A model generated the notes under the pieces. That model saw only the letters and a program-made list of their open reading frames with translations, was not told where the DNA came from and did not search any database. The translations under genes and the position numbers were made by a program. DNA of 59,169 nt, taken from contig NZ_KB906681.1 of assembly GCF_000381545.1 (NCBI RefSeq), forward strand, positions 141,609 through 200,777, given 5' to 3'. This stretch comes from Rhodonellum psychrophilum GCM71 = DSM 17998 (GTDB lineage Bacteria > Bacteroidota > Bacteroidia > Cytophagales > Cyclobacteriaceae). Shown in pieces: positions 25,331 through 34,411 of this stretch; within the stretch, counting starts at the first letter, position 1; every line of letters starts with the position of its first letter.

Positions 25331-27562
25331 CTACAAGGATTCCCTTTTTGCTATCGGGGCAGAAAGGCAGCTTTCGGGAATTGCAAAAGCATCTGTAAGC
25401 GCAATGGCATCAGGCCGGATTTCCCAACAGAGTTGATTGACCATCTTTCGTATTGCCTTTGTTTTCACTCCCTCCATATAGTCTTGTTCCAAAAACCACC
25501 CACGGTTTTTTTCCAAGGTGTGGAGTGCATACAATTGACACATTTGGGTGAGTGCTTTTTTACTGCCTTTGTCCGCTATGCTTTTTATTTTCTCCTGAAA
25601 CTGTTCCAAAACAACCCGCTCGATATATGCCTGACCTACATTGATCAAATGGTGCTGGCAGACATTGAAGGCATCAAAAGAATCCATTCCCCCATTTATC
25701 AGCCGCTTCAGTCTACTTGCTGCCGAACCCAAAATTGCTTGCTCCCTGTAACGGAATGCATTAAGGTGAAAATCAAAATCCAGTAAATGTTCAGAATTTG
25801 TACTCCTGATGATAAGGGGATTTTTTTCGGACACGTAGGTCATGGCTTTGTCCGTTACAAAGTTGAAAATACCGAATACGTTCATGTCGCCAAACTCCTG
25901 CCTGAACTCGGTCAGCCTGCTTTTTGCCACCAATTGCATCAAGACCGTATTGTCACCTTCAAAAGTGGTGTAGATTTCAGTGTCGTTTTTAAGTGCGTCA
26001 ATCCTATTTTCGGACAAATACCCCTTGCCTCCACAAGCCTCTCTTGCCTCCTGAAGGGTGGCGGTGGCAAACCAAGTGGTGTAGGCTTTCAACCCTGCTG
26101 CTAATGCCTCGATTTCCTGGGCCTCCTCTTCGGCTTTATTCAGAAACCTATCCGTCAAATATTTCAATGCAAAATTCAAGGCATAGGAAGTGGCCAAAGG
26201 GGGAATCAATCTTCGCTGATGCATCCTGTAGTTCAAAATCGGCACTTCTTCTCCCCCTTCGGGGCCAAACTGTCTTCGCTTGTCCCCATATCGGATGGCG
26301 ATGGTCAATCCCGATTTTGCCGCCGTAAGAGCTGATCTGGGAATTCCAATCCTTCCGCCAACCAAGGTCCCCAGCATCACAAAAAACCTCCTGTTGTCAC
26401 TGGAAATGGGACTTTCAAACTCCCCTGCCTCATTCACCGAGGCATACTTATCCAGCATGTTTTCTTTCGGGATGATCACCTGATCAAAATAGATCACACC
26501 ATTGTCAACGCCATTTAGGCCCATCTTCCGACCACAGTCTTCTATTGTCACGCCATTCTCTAATTTTCCTGACTCGTCCCGCAAAGGAACCACAAAAGCA
26601 TTGACCCCATAATCTATCCCATCGATGACCAATTTGGCAAAGACCGTGGCCATTTGTCCATGCACAGCAGCATTGCCAATGTACTCCTTTCGGGAAGAAG
26701 GGTCCGGACTGTGGATGGAAAACGTCTGATCTTCATGATTATAGGTCGCAGTCGTCCGAATGCCTTTTACATTGGAGCCATGGCCGGTTTCCGTCATGGC
26801 AAAACATCCGGGAAGGGAAAGTGAACCGATTTCCCGAAGATATTTGCGATGGTGCTTTTCCGTACCGAGGTAATAAACACTCATTCCCCAGAGCCCAAAC
26901 TGGACTCCAAACTTGATCACCAAGCTGAGATCATGATAGCTCAGGGTCTCCATAATGGTGAAATAGCCTTCCATATCCCCCTTGCCACCATTTTCTTTGG
27001 GAAATCCCCAGCTGCCAAGACCATGATCTGCCAATATTTTGCACCAATCAAAAACCTGCTGCCTGTATTCAATAAGAGGATCCGGGGCTACATAAGCGAA
27101 ATCTGGGGCGGAAATTACACTTTTCACCTTTTGGATCAATGCTGCCTGATTTCCTTCCAATATGTCTTGGAGTGCGGACACATCAAAGCTTGTCGCAGAA
27201 TCATGTTCCGAAGTAAGCGTAATGTGCCCTTCCTGAAAGGAAAAGCCTGTATTCCTTTCCAAAAACCCAAGCTTTTGCGAGGTCTCAACGAAAGCCAATT
27301 CGCTTTCGTTGTCCAATTCCCGGTGCTGTTCTTTTGCTTGTTTTAAAGCCAGTTCGATTCCAATTGCAGGCAGGTTTTTTTGACTCGGGTCAAAGGATTG
27401 GAGGATCAAGGAATTCCAAGAGTGGAGTGTTTTGGGCCTAGGTGGATGCAGGGGATCAATCTGCTCCATCAAAAATGCTTTCTCTTCCTCGGCTAACCAA
27501 TTTTGGCCATTGATCAGCTCCTTTATGGAACTGATCTCTTCAGACATTGGGCTGGAATCCAT
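25331..27562 (-). CDS. Acyl-CoA oxidase / dehydrogenase family flavoprotein
   Basis: About 743 residues, longer than ordinary acyl-CoA dehydrogenases (about 380-600) and close to acyl-CoA oxidases. The central FAMTETGHGSNVKGIRTTAT is the oxidase-type FAD-binding motif. KMGLNGVDNGVIYFDQVIIP and EARGACGGKGY-like EACGGKGYLSENRI (acid base/FAD region) follow, then an extended C-terminal helical domain (TFEGDNTVLMQLVAK and beyond). The predicted role is the first oxidation step of fatty-acyl-CoA beta-oxidation, using O2 or an electron-transfer partner; which one is not decided by sequence alone. Start: MDSSPMSEE at 27562 (or the next ATG at 27547); the longer frame upstream looks non-coding. A thiolase gene is present in the window but 25 kb away. 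Confidence 0.87.
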   Translation of the reverse strand: MDSSPMSEEISSIKELINGQNWLAEEEKAFLMEQIDPLHPPRPKTLHSWNSLILQSFDPSQKNLPAIGIELALKQAKEQHRELDNESELAFVETSQKLGFLERNTGFSFQEGHITLTSEHDSATSFDVSALQDILEGNQAALIQKVKSVISAPDFAYVAPDPLIEYRQQVFDWCKILADHGLGSWGFPKENGGKGDMEGYFTIMETLSYHDLSLVIKFGVQFGLWGMSVYYLGTEKHHRKYLREIGSLSLPGCFAMTETGHGSNVKGIRTTATYNHEDQTFSIHSPDPSSRKEYIGNAAVHGQMATVFAKLVIDGIDYGVNAFVVPLRDESGKLENGVTIEDCGRKMGLNGVDNGVIYFDQVIIPKENMLDKYASVNEAGEFESPISSDNRRFFVMLGTLVGGRIGIPRSALTAAKSGLTIAIRYGDKRRQFGPEGGEEVPILNYRMHQRRLIPPLATSYALNFALKYLTDRFLNKAEEEAQEIEALAAGLKAYTTWFATATLQEAREACGGKGYLSENRIDALKNDTEIYTTFEGDNTVLMQLVAKSRLTEFRQEFGDMNVFGIFNFVTDKAMTYVSEKNPLIIRSTNSEHLLDFDFHLNAFRYREQAILGSAASRLKRLINGGMDSFDAFNVCQHHLINVGQAYIERVVLEQFQEKIKSIADKGSKKALTQMCQLYALHTLEKNRGWFLEQDYMEGVKTKAIRKMVNQLCWEIRPDAIALTDAFAIPESCLSAPIAKRESL

Positions 27563-27891
27563 CCAATACCGATAAAAAATTGGGAGAAAATAATATAATT
27601 TCGGGTTTTTTTTAAAATATGGGGATGCAAGCATAGTTTTTTTTTGAAATGCCGATGAGCAGTGCTAAAACTTACTCAAATGAAAAGAAGATACCCAATT
27701 CAAAACGCAAAATCGAAAAGGATGTTCCCTATCACAATTTAGAAATGTTGGTTTTAACCCGTATTTTTCGGATTGAATCAGTAGGTCAAATTCTTTTTTG
27801 CCTTTTTTTTCAGTTCAAAAAAAAGCACTTAACTTTCTATGCCACCAAAAGAATCAGGAGACCAAATCGCCTATAAAACCATCGTCCAAAA
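27563..27891. other. Divergent intergenic region
   Basis: About 330 bp between the acyl-CoA oxidase gene (minus) and the small monooxygenase gene (plus). A 75-codon plus frame at 27649 has low-complexity, lysine-rich content and no support. No other structure seen. Confidence 0.5.
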
Positions 27892-28230
27892 ATGACACAA
27901 AATGACATTGCCATAACTCCTCATCCCCCCTATTATGCGGTGATTTTCACTTCCCACCGGGCTCATATCGGAGGCGAAGAATATATCAAAATGGCCGAAA
28001 AAATGGTCAGCCTCGCCCAGGAGCAACCTGGATATTTGGGACACGAAAGTGCACGCGAAGACCTGGGGATCACCGTCAGCTACTGGGAATCCCTAGAGGC
28101 CATCCGCAGTTGGAAAATGAATGGTGAACATTTGATTGCCCAAAAAATGGGAAGGGAAAAATGGTATTCTGCCTTCAAAACGAGGATTTGTCTGGTAGAA
28201 AGGGATTATGGGATGGAGGAATTAGGATGA
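27892..28230 (+). CDS. Antibiotic biosynthesis monooxygenase (ABM) domain protein
   Basis: 112 residues forming a single ferredoxin-like alpha/beta domain of the ABM family. Family features are YYAVIFTSHRA (beta-1), YIKMAEKMVSLAQEQPGYLGHESARE (helix and beta-2), and ITVSYWESLEAIRSWKMNGEHLIAQKMGREKWY (beta-3 and the W-containing helix). Relatives include cofactor-free quinone-forming monooxygenases and haem-degrading enzymes, but many are of unknown function. Monocistronic; a copy of the dispersed element begins 24 nt after its stop codon. Confidence 0.85.
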   Translation: MTQNDIAITPHPPYYAVIFTSHRAHIGGEEYIKMAEKMVSLAQEQPGYLGHESAREDLGITVSYWESLEAIRSWKMNGEHLIAQKMGREKWYSAFKTRICLVERDYGMEELG

Positions 28231-28253
28231 TGTTTCATTGGGGCCAATAATTG

Positions 28254-28422
28254 AACCCGAAATATGCAATAGTTTTCCAATTGAGATTGAAATTGAAAGA
28301 AAACCAGACAATTGGGAATCCAATTCCTGACACCGATAGGGTGAAGTCAATATAAGTCAACAACGGACTAATTATCAGACAAGTAAAGTATTGAAAGGCA
28401 TTGGCAATACATAAAACGGGTT
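28254..28422 (+). repeat. Dispersed AACCCG/TATGCA element, copy D (complete)
   Basis: 169 bp. Left end AACCCGAAATATGCAATAGT, hairpin GTTTTCCAATTGAGATTGAAAT, block AAGAAAACCAGACAATTGGG, ATAGGGTGAAGTCAATATAA, GTCAACAACGGACTAATTAT, right end GGCAATACATAAAACGGGTT. Lies between the convergent ABM and dinB genes. Confidence 0.85.
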
Positions 28423-28521
28423 GAAAAAGACCCGAAAAAAACATGGTTTTGATCGGCAGGCCAATGCATTGAAAAAACAGCTTCAAATCCCAAGATTAGC
28501 ATCAGCAAAAGCAATATTTTC

Positions 28522-29610
28522 CTATTCTGACAAAGGATCGAAGTCAAGCCAAAGCTGCTTTCCAAAAAGCGTTTTTTCTTCCGTCAGGTTGAGATTGGAA
28601 AGCCCCAAGCCCAGCAGTCTCACTGATCCCTTCAGCTCTTCCTGCTGCAAGAGTTCCATTGCTGTTTCCCAGATGACCTCCATTTCGGGATATTGTTCAT
28701 AACTTTTGCTGCGGGTTTGGATCGTGAAATCACTGTATTTGATCTTCAGCGTCACTGTACGGCCCTTGATGCCGGTTCTTTCTATCCTTCGTGTCAATTC
28801 TTCGAAGATCTTGGCCAACTCCTCTTCCCATTCACTTTCCTTGGAAAGGTCTTTCTCAAAGGTGTTTTCGGCACTAAGGGATTTACGGATGCGATTCGGC
28901 TGCACTTCACTCAGGTGGATCCCTCGGACAATGTTGAAAAAATGCAATCCAGACTTTCCAAACCGCTTGGTCAAAAACTGGAGCGAAAACTCCTTCAGAT
29001 CCCGACCGTTGTGGATCCCCAGTTGTTTCATTTTATCGGCAGTCACTTTTCCGATCCCAAAAAATCGCTCGATGGGCAATTTCTCCAAAAAATCATGTGC
29101 GTCTTTGGGAAGGATTAAGGCTTGACCGTTGGGTTTATTGAGGTCAGAGGCGGTCTTGGCCAGAAATTTATTGTAAGAGATTCCGGCAGAGGCATTCAGC
29201 CCAACTTCCTTCTTGATCCTGTCCCTGATTTCTTGGGCGATAAGAGTCGCTGAAGGGTTGTTGACTTTGTTCTCCGTGACATCCAAAAATGCTTCATCGA
29301 GGGAAAGCGGTTCCACCAAATCCGTATATTCAAAGAATATTTCCCTGATCTGACCTGAAATCTCCTTGTACCGATCAAATCTAGGCTTTACAAAAATCAA
29401 TTGAGGACATTTCAAGGCTGCCATTTTTCCGGACATGGCAGAACGGACCCCAAATTTTCTTGCCTCATAACTGGCCGCCGCCACTACTCCCCTTTCCATA
29501 TTCCCACCGACTGCAACTGGTTTTCCCTTGAGTTCAGGAAAATCCATCTGCTCGACAGAGGCATAAAATGCATCCATATCCACATGAATTATTTTTCTGA
29601 TCCCTTCCAT
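28522..29610 (-). CDS. dinB: DNA polymerase IV (Y-family translesion polymerase)
   Basis: 362 residues, the usual DinB length. Catalytic motifs are HVDMDAFYASVEQ (first metal Asp), YEARKFGVRSAMSG, and SLDEAFLDVT with the second acidic pair. Helix-hairpin-helix-like FGIGKVTADKMKQLGI follows, and the little-finger domain ends in LSNL. No clear beta-clamp motif is seen at the C-terminus, though LFGKQLWLDF is a candidate (QLWLDF resembles the QLxLF clamp box). It is the second gene behind pabB on the minus strand, 17 bp apart, so the pair is probably co-transcribed. Confidence 0.95.
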   Translation of the reverse strand: MEGIRKIIHVDMDAFYASVEQMDFPELKGKPVAVGGNMERGVVAAASYEARKFGVRSAMSGKMAALKCPQLIFVKPRFDRYKEISGQIREIFFEYTDLVEPLSLDEAFLDVTENKVNNPSATLIAQEIRDRIKKEVGLNASAGISYNKFLAKTASDLNKPNGQALILPKDAHDFLEKLPIERFFGIGKVTADKMKQLGIHNGRDLKEFSLQFLTKRFGKSGLHFFNIVRGIHLSEVQPNRIRKSLSAENTFEKDLSKESEWEEELAKIFEELTRRIERTGIKGRTVTLKIKYSDFTIQTRSKSYEQYPEMEVIWETAMELLQQEELKGSVRLLGLGLSNLNLTEEKTLFGKQLWLDFDPLSE

Positions 29611-29627
29611 TCATCCTTTAAAATTGG

Positions 29628-30878
29628 TCAAAACCCCTCCAGCACTTCCCGAATGGCTTCGGACTTGAGCAGACATTCCTGATATTCATATTCCGCATCT
29701 GCGTCATGGGTAATGGCACTTCCCACTGCAAAATAACCTTTGCCGGAGGCTTTATCAAAAACGATACTTCTGATGACGACATTCAGGTCAAAATCCCCAT
29801 CCGCTTCAAAATACCCCAAAGCGCCTGAATACCATCCCCGCTTGAAATCCTCGTGCCGCTCTATCAGCTCCATGCACATGATCTTGGGAGCGCCCGTCAT
29901 ACTTCCCATCGGAAATGTGGCCTGGACAATGGTTTCCAGGGAAAGGTCACTTCGCACCTTGGATTTCACTGTGGAGATCATCTGGGAAACCTTTGGGAAT
30001 GCATAAATCCCAAAAAGCTCCTCCACCTCCACGGAGCCAACTTTGGATACTTTGGAAAGATCATTTCGCATCAAGTCCACGATCATCAGATTTTCGGCCC
30101 GTTCCTTTTCGCTGTTGGCCAAATAATCCTGAAAAATGCTGTCCTCTTCTGCATTGGCCCCTCTTTTTATGGTGCCTTTGATCGGTTGGGCAATCCATTG
30201 ATCCCCCGTTTTTTTCAAAAACCTTTCCGGAGAAGCACAAACCAAATAAAGATCTTCGGCCCGGAATAAAGCTGAAAAAGGCATCGCAGACCGCTTCATC
30301 AATGCCTCAAAACCTTGAATGGGATCCCATTTTTTTTCCTCAAAAGTAAACCCCATGCAATAATTCATCTCATAAAGGTCTCCCGAGATGATATGGTTTT
30401 TAATGGATTGGATATTGGAAAAATACGTTTCTTTGTCTGTCATTGCAGTCACTAAAACGTGTGGATTCGGGATCAAAGGATGCGCAAAAGCCAATATCTC
30501 CGACAAAAGCTGGTCGGCGTGCTCATGGATTACCGAGATTTGATTTTCCTCAATGAGGATCTCCAGTTCGGGCAAGAAAAAAACAGATTCCGGACAATCC
30601 ACAGGCGCCGGATGATCACTGGTCAATTTTTCAACAACGTTTTTGTAATCATATCCGATGATACCCACCATCTTTTGTTTCCCATAAATAGCTGTGGCCT
30701 CTTTGAGGGGAAATGCTGATTTGGCAGCGTAAAACTGGTGTTTGAAACCCTGATGGGGGTATGGAATCCCATTGTCTGTAAAATAGGCAAAAAAGGGATA
30801 GTGGTGATTCGCCCAATTCAACAATTTAGAAATCCAAATAGGATCATTGGGCAATGGAAAGGTGTTTTTTCCTGACAT
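29628..30878 (-). CDS. pabB: Aminodeoxychorismate synthase component I (chorismate-binding)
   Basis: 416 residues of the chorismate-binding family (PabB/TrpE-like). The active-site block reads QPIKGTIKRGANAEEDS, then NSEKERAENLMIVDLMRNDLSKV and FPMGSMTGAPK with the conserved GAPK Lys. The C-terminal YFAVGSAITHDADAEYEYQECL completes the fold. The PIKGT motif with Lys is typical of ADC synthase, which aminates chorismate in folate synthesis. A partner amidotransferase (PabA) is not adjacent. It is the first gene of a pair with dinB. Confidence 0.9.
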   Translation of the reverse strand: MSGKNTFPLPNDPIWISKLLNWANHHYPFFAYFTDNGIPYPHQGFKHQFYAAKSAFPLKEATAIYGKQKMVGIIGYDYKNVVEKLTSDHPAPVDCPESVFFLPELEILIEENQISVIHEHADQLLSEILAFAHPLIPNPHVLVTAMTDKETYFSNIQSIKNHIISGDLYEMNYCMGFTFEEKKWDPIQGFEALMKRSAMPFSALFRAEDLYLVCASPERFLKKTGDQWIAQPIKGTIKRGANAEEDSIFQDYLANSEKERAENLMIVDLMRNDLSKVSKVGSVEVEELFGIYAFPKVSQMISTVKSKVRSDLSLETIVQATFPMGSMTGAPKIMCMELIERHEDFKRGWYSGALGYFEADGDFDLNVVIRSIVFDKASGKGYFAVGSAITHDADAEYEYQECLLKSEAIREVLEGF

Positions 30879-30912
30879 GGCCTAAAATTACAGCTTTGGA
30901 TGGGATAAAAAA

Positions 30913-30940
30913 AAAGAGGAAATCCGAAGATTTCCTCTTT
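30913..30940. terminator. Bidirectional terminator hairpin
   Basis: Perfect 12-bp stem AAAGAGGAAATC / GATTTCCTCTTT with a CGAA tetraloop. It lies between the start of pabB and the end of the YceI gene on the minus strand, so it terminates the YceI transcript. Confidence 0.85.
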
Positions 30941-30963
30941 AAAACGTATTGTTCTTGTTGCGC

Positions 30964-31686
30964 TTATTTCGCGTTGATGTCAAACATCACACTTACAGTG
31001 TTGTAGATGAACTGATCTTTTGCTTTGTCCACGGCAGAACTTTCGTCACCGTAAGACAAACCCCAAGAAGTTCTGTCAATGTTGAAACCAGCTTTCGCAG
31101 CTACTGCGCCATCAGTGATGGAAACTGTTGCCGGGAATTTGATGTTTTTGGTAGTTCCTCTCATGGTCAAGTTACCAGCGATCCAATGTGTAGGATTTGA
31201 ACCGGCCAACTCAGAATCAGAAGCGGGAGTGTTGTCAGATGCGAATTCGTCTTTGTCAGCTACGCTATTGTTTGACGTGTAGGCAGTCACTTCCGTTACT
31301 TCGAAAGTTGCCTGAGGATGATTGGCAGCATCAAAGAAATCTGGAGACTGCAAATGGCCATGAAGTTTTCCATAATCTTCGGATCCTTCGGCCAAATCTT
31401 CGATTTTAAGATCAGGAATGCTGAATACAAATTTGCCTCCAGTGATTTCTTCACCAGCAACTACCAATTCGCCAGAAGTAACGGGGATAAAACCGTAATG
31501 CTGACCAGATGGCTTGTAACCTTTCCAATTCACTTTGCTGGATTGATTGTCGATCACCAAGGTCTCGCCAGTAGCTTCACCTACCTCTTGCGCGTCTGTA
31601 GTTTCTACAGTATCACCTGACTTTCCACAAGCTACCATCATAAATGAGGCAGCCAATACCAAACCTGTTTTTTGAAGTAATTTCAT
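30964..31686 (-). CDS. YceI-family lipoprotein
   Basis: About 240 residues; lipoprotein signal with lipobox MVAC (MKLLQKTGLVLAASFMMVAC). The mature chain starts with a Thr/Glu-rich spacer and then the YceI lipocalin-like barrel: LVIDNQSSKVNWKGYKPSGQ, ELVVAGEEITGGKFVFSIP, HLQSPDFFDAANHPQATFE, WIAGNLTMRGTTKNIKFP and GFNIDRTSWGLSYG. YceI proteins bind isoprenoid chains in the periplasm; the biological ligand here is unknown. I moved the start to ATG 31686 because the longer frame only adds AT-rich leader. It is divergent from the gamma-carbonic-anhydrase gene. Confidence 0.9.
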   Translation of the reverse strand: MKLLQKTGLVLAASFMMVACGKSGDTVETTDAQEVGEATGETLVIDNQSSKVNWKGYKPSGQHYGFIPVTSGELVVAGEEITGGKFVFSIPDLKIEDLAEGSEDYGKLHGHLQSPDFFDAANHPQATFEVTEVTAYTSNNSVADKDEFASDNTPASDSELAGSNPTHWIAGNLTMRGTTKNIKFPATVSITDGAVAAKAGFNIDRTSWGLSYGDESSAVDKAKDQFIYNTVSVMFDINAK

Positions 31687-31716
31687 AATTTTGTAAAATT
31701 TTTGAATTTTCGATAT

Positions 31717-31724
31717 TAAATGTA
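31717..31724 (-). promoter_or_regulatory. Possible -7 box for the YceI gene
   Basis: On the minus strand TACATTTA is one base off TAnnTTTG and lies about 31 nt before the YceI start; a TTTTTTG about 24 nt further upstream could act as the -33 element. Tentative. Confidence 0.35.
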
Positions 31725-31829
31725 CGAACATGAAAACCAATTATTGACAAAAAAGTTCAACCTTCAACGAAATTAAATTAATTTTAGTCCTCAAAAATTA
31801 ATGATTCATCGAAAATTAAGCAAAAAAAT

Positions 31830-32345
31830 ATGGCTTTGATAAAACGTGTCAATGGGCATCTCCCGATGCTGGGCGAAAATTGTTGGTTGGCTGAGAACGC
31901 CACGGTGGTGGGCGATGTGGTCATGGGCAAAAACTGTACGGTTTGGTTTAATGCCGTAGTTAGGGGTGACGTCCATGAGATCAGGATTGGAGATGACACC
32001 AATATCCAGGATGGGGCCATCATCCATTGTACCTATAAGAAAGCAGGAACGTATATCGGCAACAAAGTTTCCATTGCCCACAATGCCGTCGTGCACGGTT
32101 GCACCATACACGACAGCGTCCTAATCGGCATGGGAGCCATTGTGATGGATGGAGCGGTCATCCATTCTGGAGCCGTGATTGCGGCAGGTGCCGTTGTCCT
32201 TGCGGGCACGATCGTGGAAGCCAATAGTATATATGCAGGAATGCCTGCAAAAAAAGTGAAAGATACCGGACCAGAAATGCTCGAGGTGATTGAAAGGACG
32301 GCAAAAAATTACCCAATGTATGCAGAATGGTACAAGGAGGAATAG
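31830..32345 (+). CDS. Gamma-carbonic anhydrase-like hexapeptide-repeat protein
   Basis: 171 residues built of left-handed beta-helix hexapeptide repeats (VVGDVVMGKNCTVWFNAVVRGDVHEIRIGD region onward), with the family His ligands in AIIHCTY, VSIAHNAVVHGC. C-terminal IVEANSIYAGMPAKKVKD and a short helix follow. This matches the gamma-CA/PaaY/YrdA family; residues seen are compatible with zinc binding, but many members have no proven carbonic anhydrase activity. Monocistronic, divergent from YceI. Confidence 0.88.
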   Translation: MALIKRVNGHLPMLGENCWLAENATVVGDVVMGKNCTVWFNAVVRGDVHEIRIGDDTNIQDGAIIHCTYKKAGTYIGNKVSIAHNAVVHGCTIHDSVLIGMGAIVMDGAVIHSGAVIAAGAVVLAGTIVEANSIYAGMPAKKVKDTGPEMLEVIERTAKNYPMYAEWYKEE

Positions 32346-32694
32346 ACGGCAAGAGACCCAATGATAACCTGGAGACTGGGGCTACATGGAAAAAACACTT
32401 TCCCTAGAATCCTTTTTGTCCTCCATGGTTATCCAAACATTTTGACGGGAATCGTTTTGACCAAGTTGGAGAGGATTCATCCTTAACACTAAAAAATGAA
32501 GTAAAATCAATATTTTTTAGTTTAGTTTTTTCCTGTTTTTTTCATATAAAACAACTTTTTTATAATACAAAAGATTTTTTTTTATATATAAATATCGATA
32601 TTTGAAATGGCAGTCGGTTCCCGAGACCCCTGGGTTTTCGGGATGTTAAACGTGATTTTTTCCTATTCTATTCTGGCATTTAATATAGAATGAC
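32346..32694. other. AT-rich intergenic region
   Basis: About 350 bp with a very T/A-rich centre (32500-32600). A short hairpin TCCCGA / TTCGGGA occurs at about 32619-32641 but has no T run. No gene seen. Confidence 0.5.
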
Positions 32695-33201
32695 ATGAAA
32701 AATTTTCTTGAGAGGTTTTCCAGTGGCAAAAACATCCTCATTTTGTTTGTCGCCTTTTTTGTTTTCAACATGTTTCTCTTTCCTTATTATATCCCCATCA
32801 TTGAGCCCCTGGATTTGAAATTTGCATATTCCTCCAAACAAGCCTACCAATTGATCGAAGGCTATGGGGAAACAGACAGACAAATTTATGCGAATGGCCT
32901 GATCTATATCGATTTTGTCTATCCAGTAATCTATGGTTTGATGTTCAGTTTTTTACTTTTCCGAATCAAGAAAAGTGTGATTTTGGCCCAAATACCCTTG
33001 TTGGCAAGCCTTGCAGATTTTATCGAAAACATTGGGATCATCACCCTCTTGCAATATTTTCCGGGTAAGAATCTTTTGCTTGCGGGAATGACCAGCATGT
33101 TCACCACCTTGAAATGGTTTTCCATCATGGCTTCCCTTTCCATTTTGGCTATTCTGCTTGTCCAAAAATTAATCAAAAAACCTCAAACAGTGGAATTGTA
33201 G
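32695..33201 (+). CDS. Hypothetical four-helix membrane protein
   Basis: 168 residues with a helix near the N-terminus (ILILFVAFFVFNMFLFPYYI), a soluble loop (about 32-65, DLKFAYSSKQAYQLIEGYGE) and three further hydrophobic segments (about 69-85, 91-110 and 137-155). Such proteins are annotated as unknown in Bacteroidota. No domain is recognised. Copy E of the dispersed element begins 25 nt after its stop codon. Confidence 0.75.
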   Translation: MKNFLERFSSGKNILILFVAFFVFNMFLFPYYIPIIEPLDLKFAYSSKQAYQLIEGYGETDRQIYANGLIYIDFVYPVIYGLMFSFLLFRIKKSVILAQIPLLASLADFIENIGIITLLQYFPGKNLLLAGMTSMFTTLKWFSIMASLSILAILLVQKLIKKPQTVEL

Positions 33202-33226
33202 TCAGAAAAGCATGAATGACCATTTG

Positions 33227-33392
33227 AACCCGAAACATGCATTCGGCTTCCCGATGGGATTTCAACTGCATAAAATTCAGACTATTGAAAATAATTAGTG
33301 TTACCAATAGGCTGAAATCAAAAAGAATTCACGACTGAGGCTTATTCAGCCATTTCAGGCGGGGATAGAAATGGCTATGCAGCAAACGGGTT
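33227..33392 (+). repeat. Dispersed AACCCG/TATGCA element, copy E (complete, diverged)
   Basis: 166 bp. Left end AACCCGAAACATGCATTCGG, block CATAAAATTCAGACTATTG, ATAGGCTGAAATCAAAAAGA, ATTTCAGGCGGGGATAGAAA, right end ATGCAGCAAACGGGTT. The left hairpin is weakened (GCTTCCCGATGGGATTTCAAC). Confidence 0.8.
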
Positions 33393-33681
33393 GAATAAAT
33401 CTCATGCAACTCTCGCACCATGATTCGTTCCCACCTGACTTCTAAAGCCTTAAAAATCGGCATTGATTCCGGCACCGGACAGAAAGGAAAGTCCTGGGAT
33501 AAAAAAAGGGCGTTTAAAAAACCAACAGCTTAAAATCAAGACCTAATGATCCCAATTTGAATTCCTATCCACAACTCCCGGAAAATTTCAATTTTTTCAA
33601 AAAAAGTGGAAAACTTTTTAATATTTTTTTGTGATTGAACAAAAGCCTCTTAATTTTAATAAAACTAGAAACCAAAGTTTT
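33393..33681. other. Intergenic region before the ligase cluster
   Basis: Just under 300 bp that should hold the promoter of the five-gene cluster. A 37-codon plus-strand frame at 33420-33533 is present but unsupported. The last 90 nt are A/T-rich. Confidence 0.45.
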
Positions 33682-34395
33682 ATGAAGGAAGAATATTTCA
33701 AATGGCATTCCCCTCACCTCCACAGAGAGGTCGAAATGATGGTTTTTGGCCATTCAGGGTACCCCGTAGTACTTTTTCCTACATCCATGGGGTCATTTCA
33801 CGAAAACAGGGACATGGGACTCATCTCCGCAGCACAGTGGTATATTGATCAGGGATTGATCCAAATATTCTGTCCGGAAAGCAATGACCGTCAGAGCTTT
33901 TACAACAAAGGCATCCATGCACACCAGCGCATCCAAAACCATCTGGCCTATGATAAAATGATTTGTCATGAAGTCGTGGAACGCATCCGGCTGAACACTG
34001 CCGTTGGCAAAGTGGTGATGGCAGGCTGCAGTTTTGGTGGATATCATGCCGCCAATTTTGCCTTTCGACATCCCGGCTATTGCAGCCATATGTTTTCGCT
34101 GTCCGGAGCCTTCGAAATCAGAAATTTTATGCATGGTTACCAACATGACGATATTTTCTACAACTCCCCTTTGGAATTTCTGAAGCAACTCAATGATCCT
34201 GAGCTTTGGAAGATGGACATCATCTTGGGAACCTCCAATTGGGACATTTGCTTCGATGCCAACATCAAACTGAGCGACATCCTTGAAAGTCGAGGCGTTC
34301 GCCATTGGCTGGATGTCAGGAAAAATCGCCATCACGATTGGCCACTTTGGAAGGAGATGTTCCCCCACTACCTATCAAGAATCAAATTCGATTAA
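33682..34395 (+). CDS. Putative esterase (alpha/beta hydrolase), first gene of the ligase cluster
   Basis: About 237 residues of the PF00756-type putative-esterase family. The nucleophile elbow is MAGCSFGGYHA with Ser about 117; the acidic residue probably lies in SNWDICFDAN, and the catalytic His in RHHDWPLWKEM near the C-terminus. No signal peptide, so cytoplasmic. The first frame-start (GTG 33631) adds AT-rich leader, so I use ATG 33682. Related enzymes cleave carboxylic esters or act as acyltransferases; the substrate is unknown. It begins a run of five co-directional genes and the next starts 16 nt after its stop, so its substrate is likely the product or an intermediate of the ligases downstream (inference). 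Confidence 0.82.
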   Translation: MKEEYFKWHSPHLHREVEMMVFGHSGYPVVLFPTSMGSFHENRDMGLISAAQWYIDQGLIQIFCPESNDRQSFYNKGIHAHQRIQNHLAYDKMICHEVVERIRLNTAVGKVVMAGCSFGGYHAANFAFRHPGYCSHMFSLSGAFEIRNFMHGYQHDDIFYNSPLEFLKQLNDPELWKMDIILGTSNWDICFDANIKLSDILESRGVRHWLDVRKNRHHDWPLWKEMFPHYLSRIKFD

Positions 34396-34411
34396 ACAAA
34401 AATCACCTCAT

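Noticed and set aside
27649-27876. 75-codon plus-strand ORF before the ABM gene
   Set aside because: Low-complexity, Lys/Phe-rich translation in AT-rich divergent spacer; no support.
33420-33533. 37-codon plus-strand ORF upstream of the esterase gene
   Set aside because: Lysine-rich and without supporting signals or homology that I recognise; too short to call a gene.
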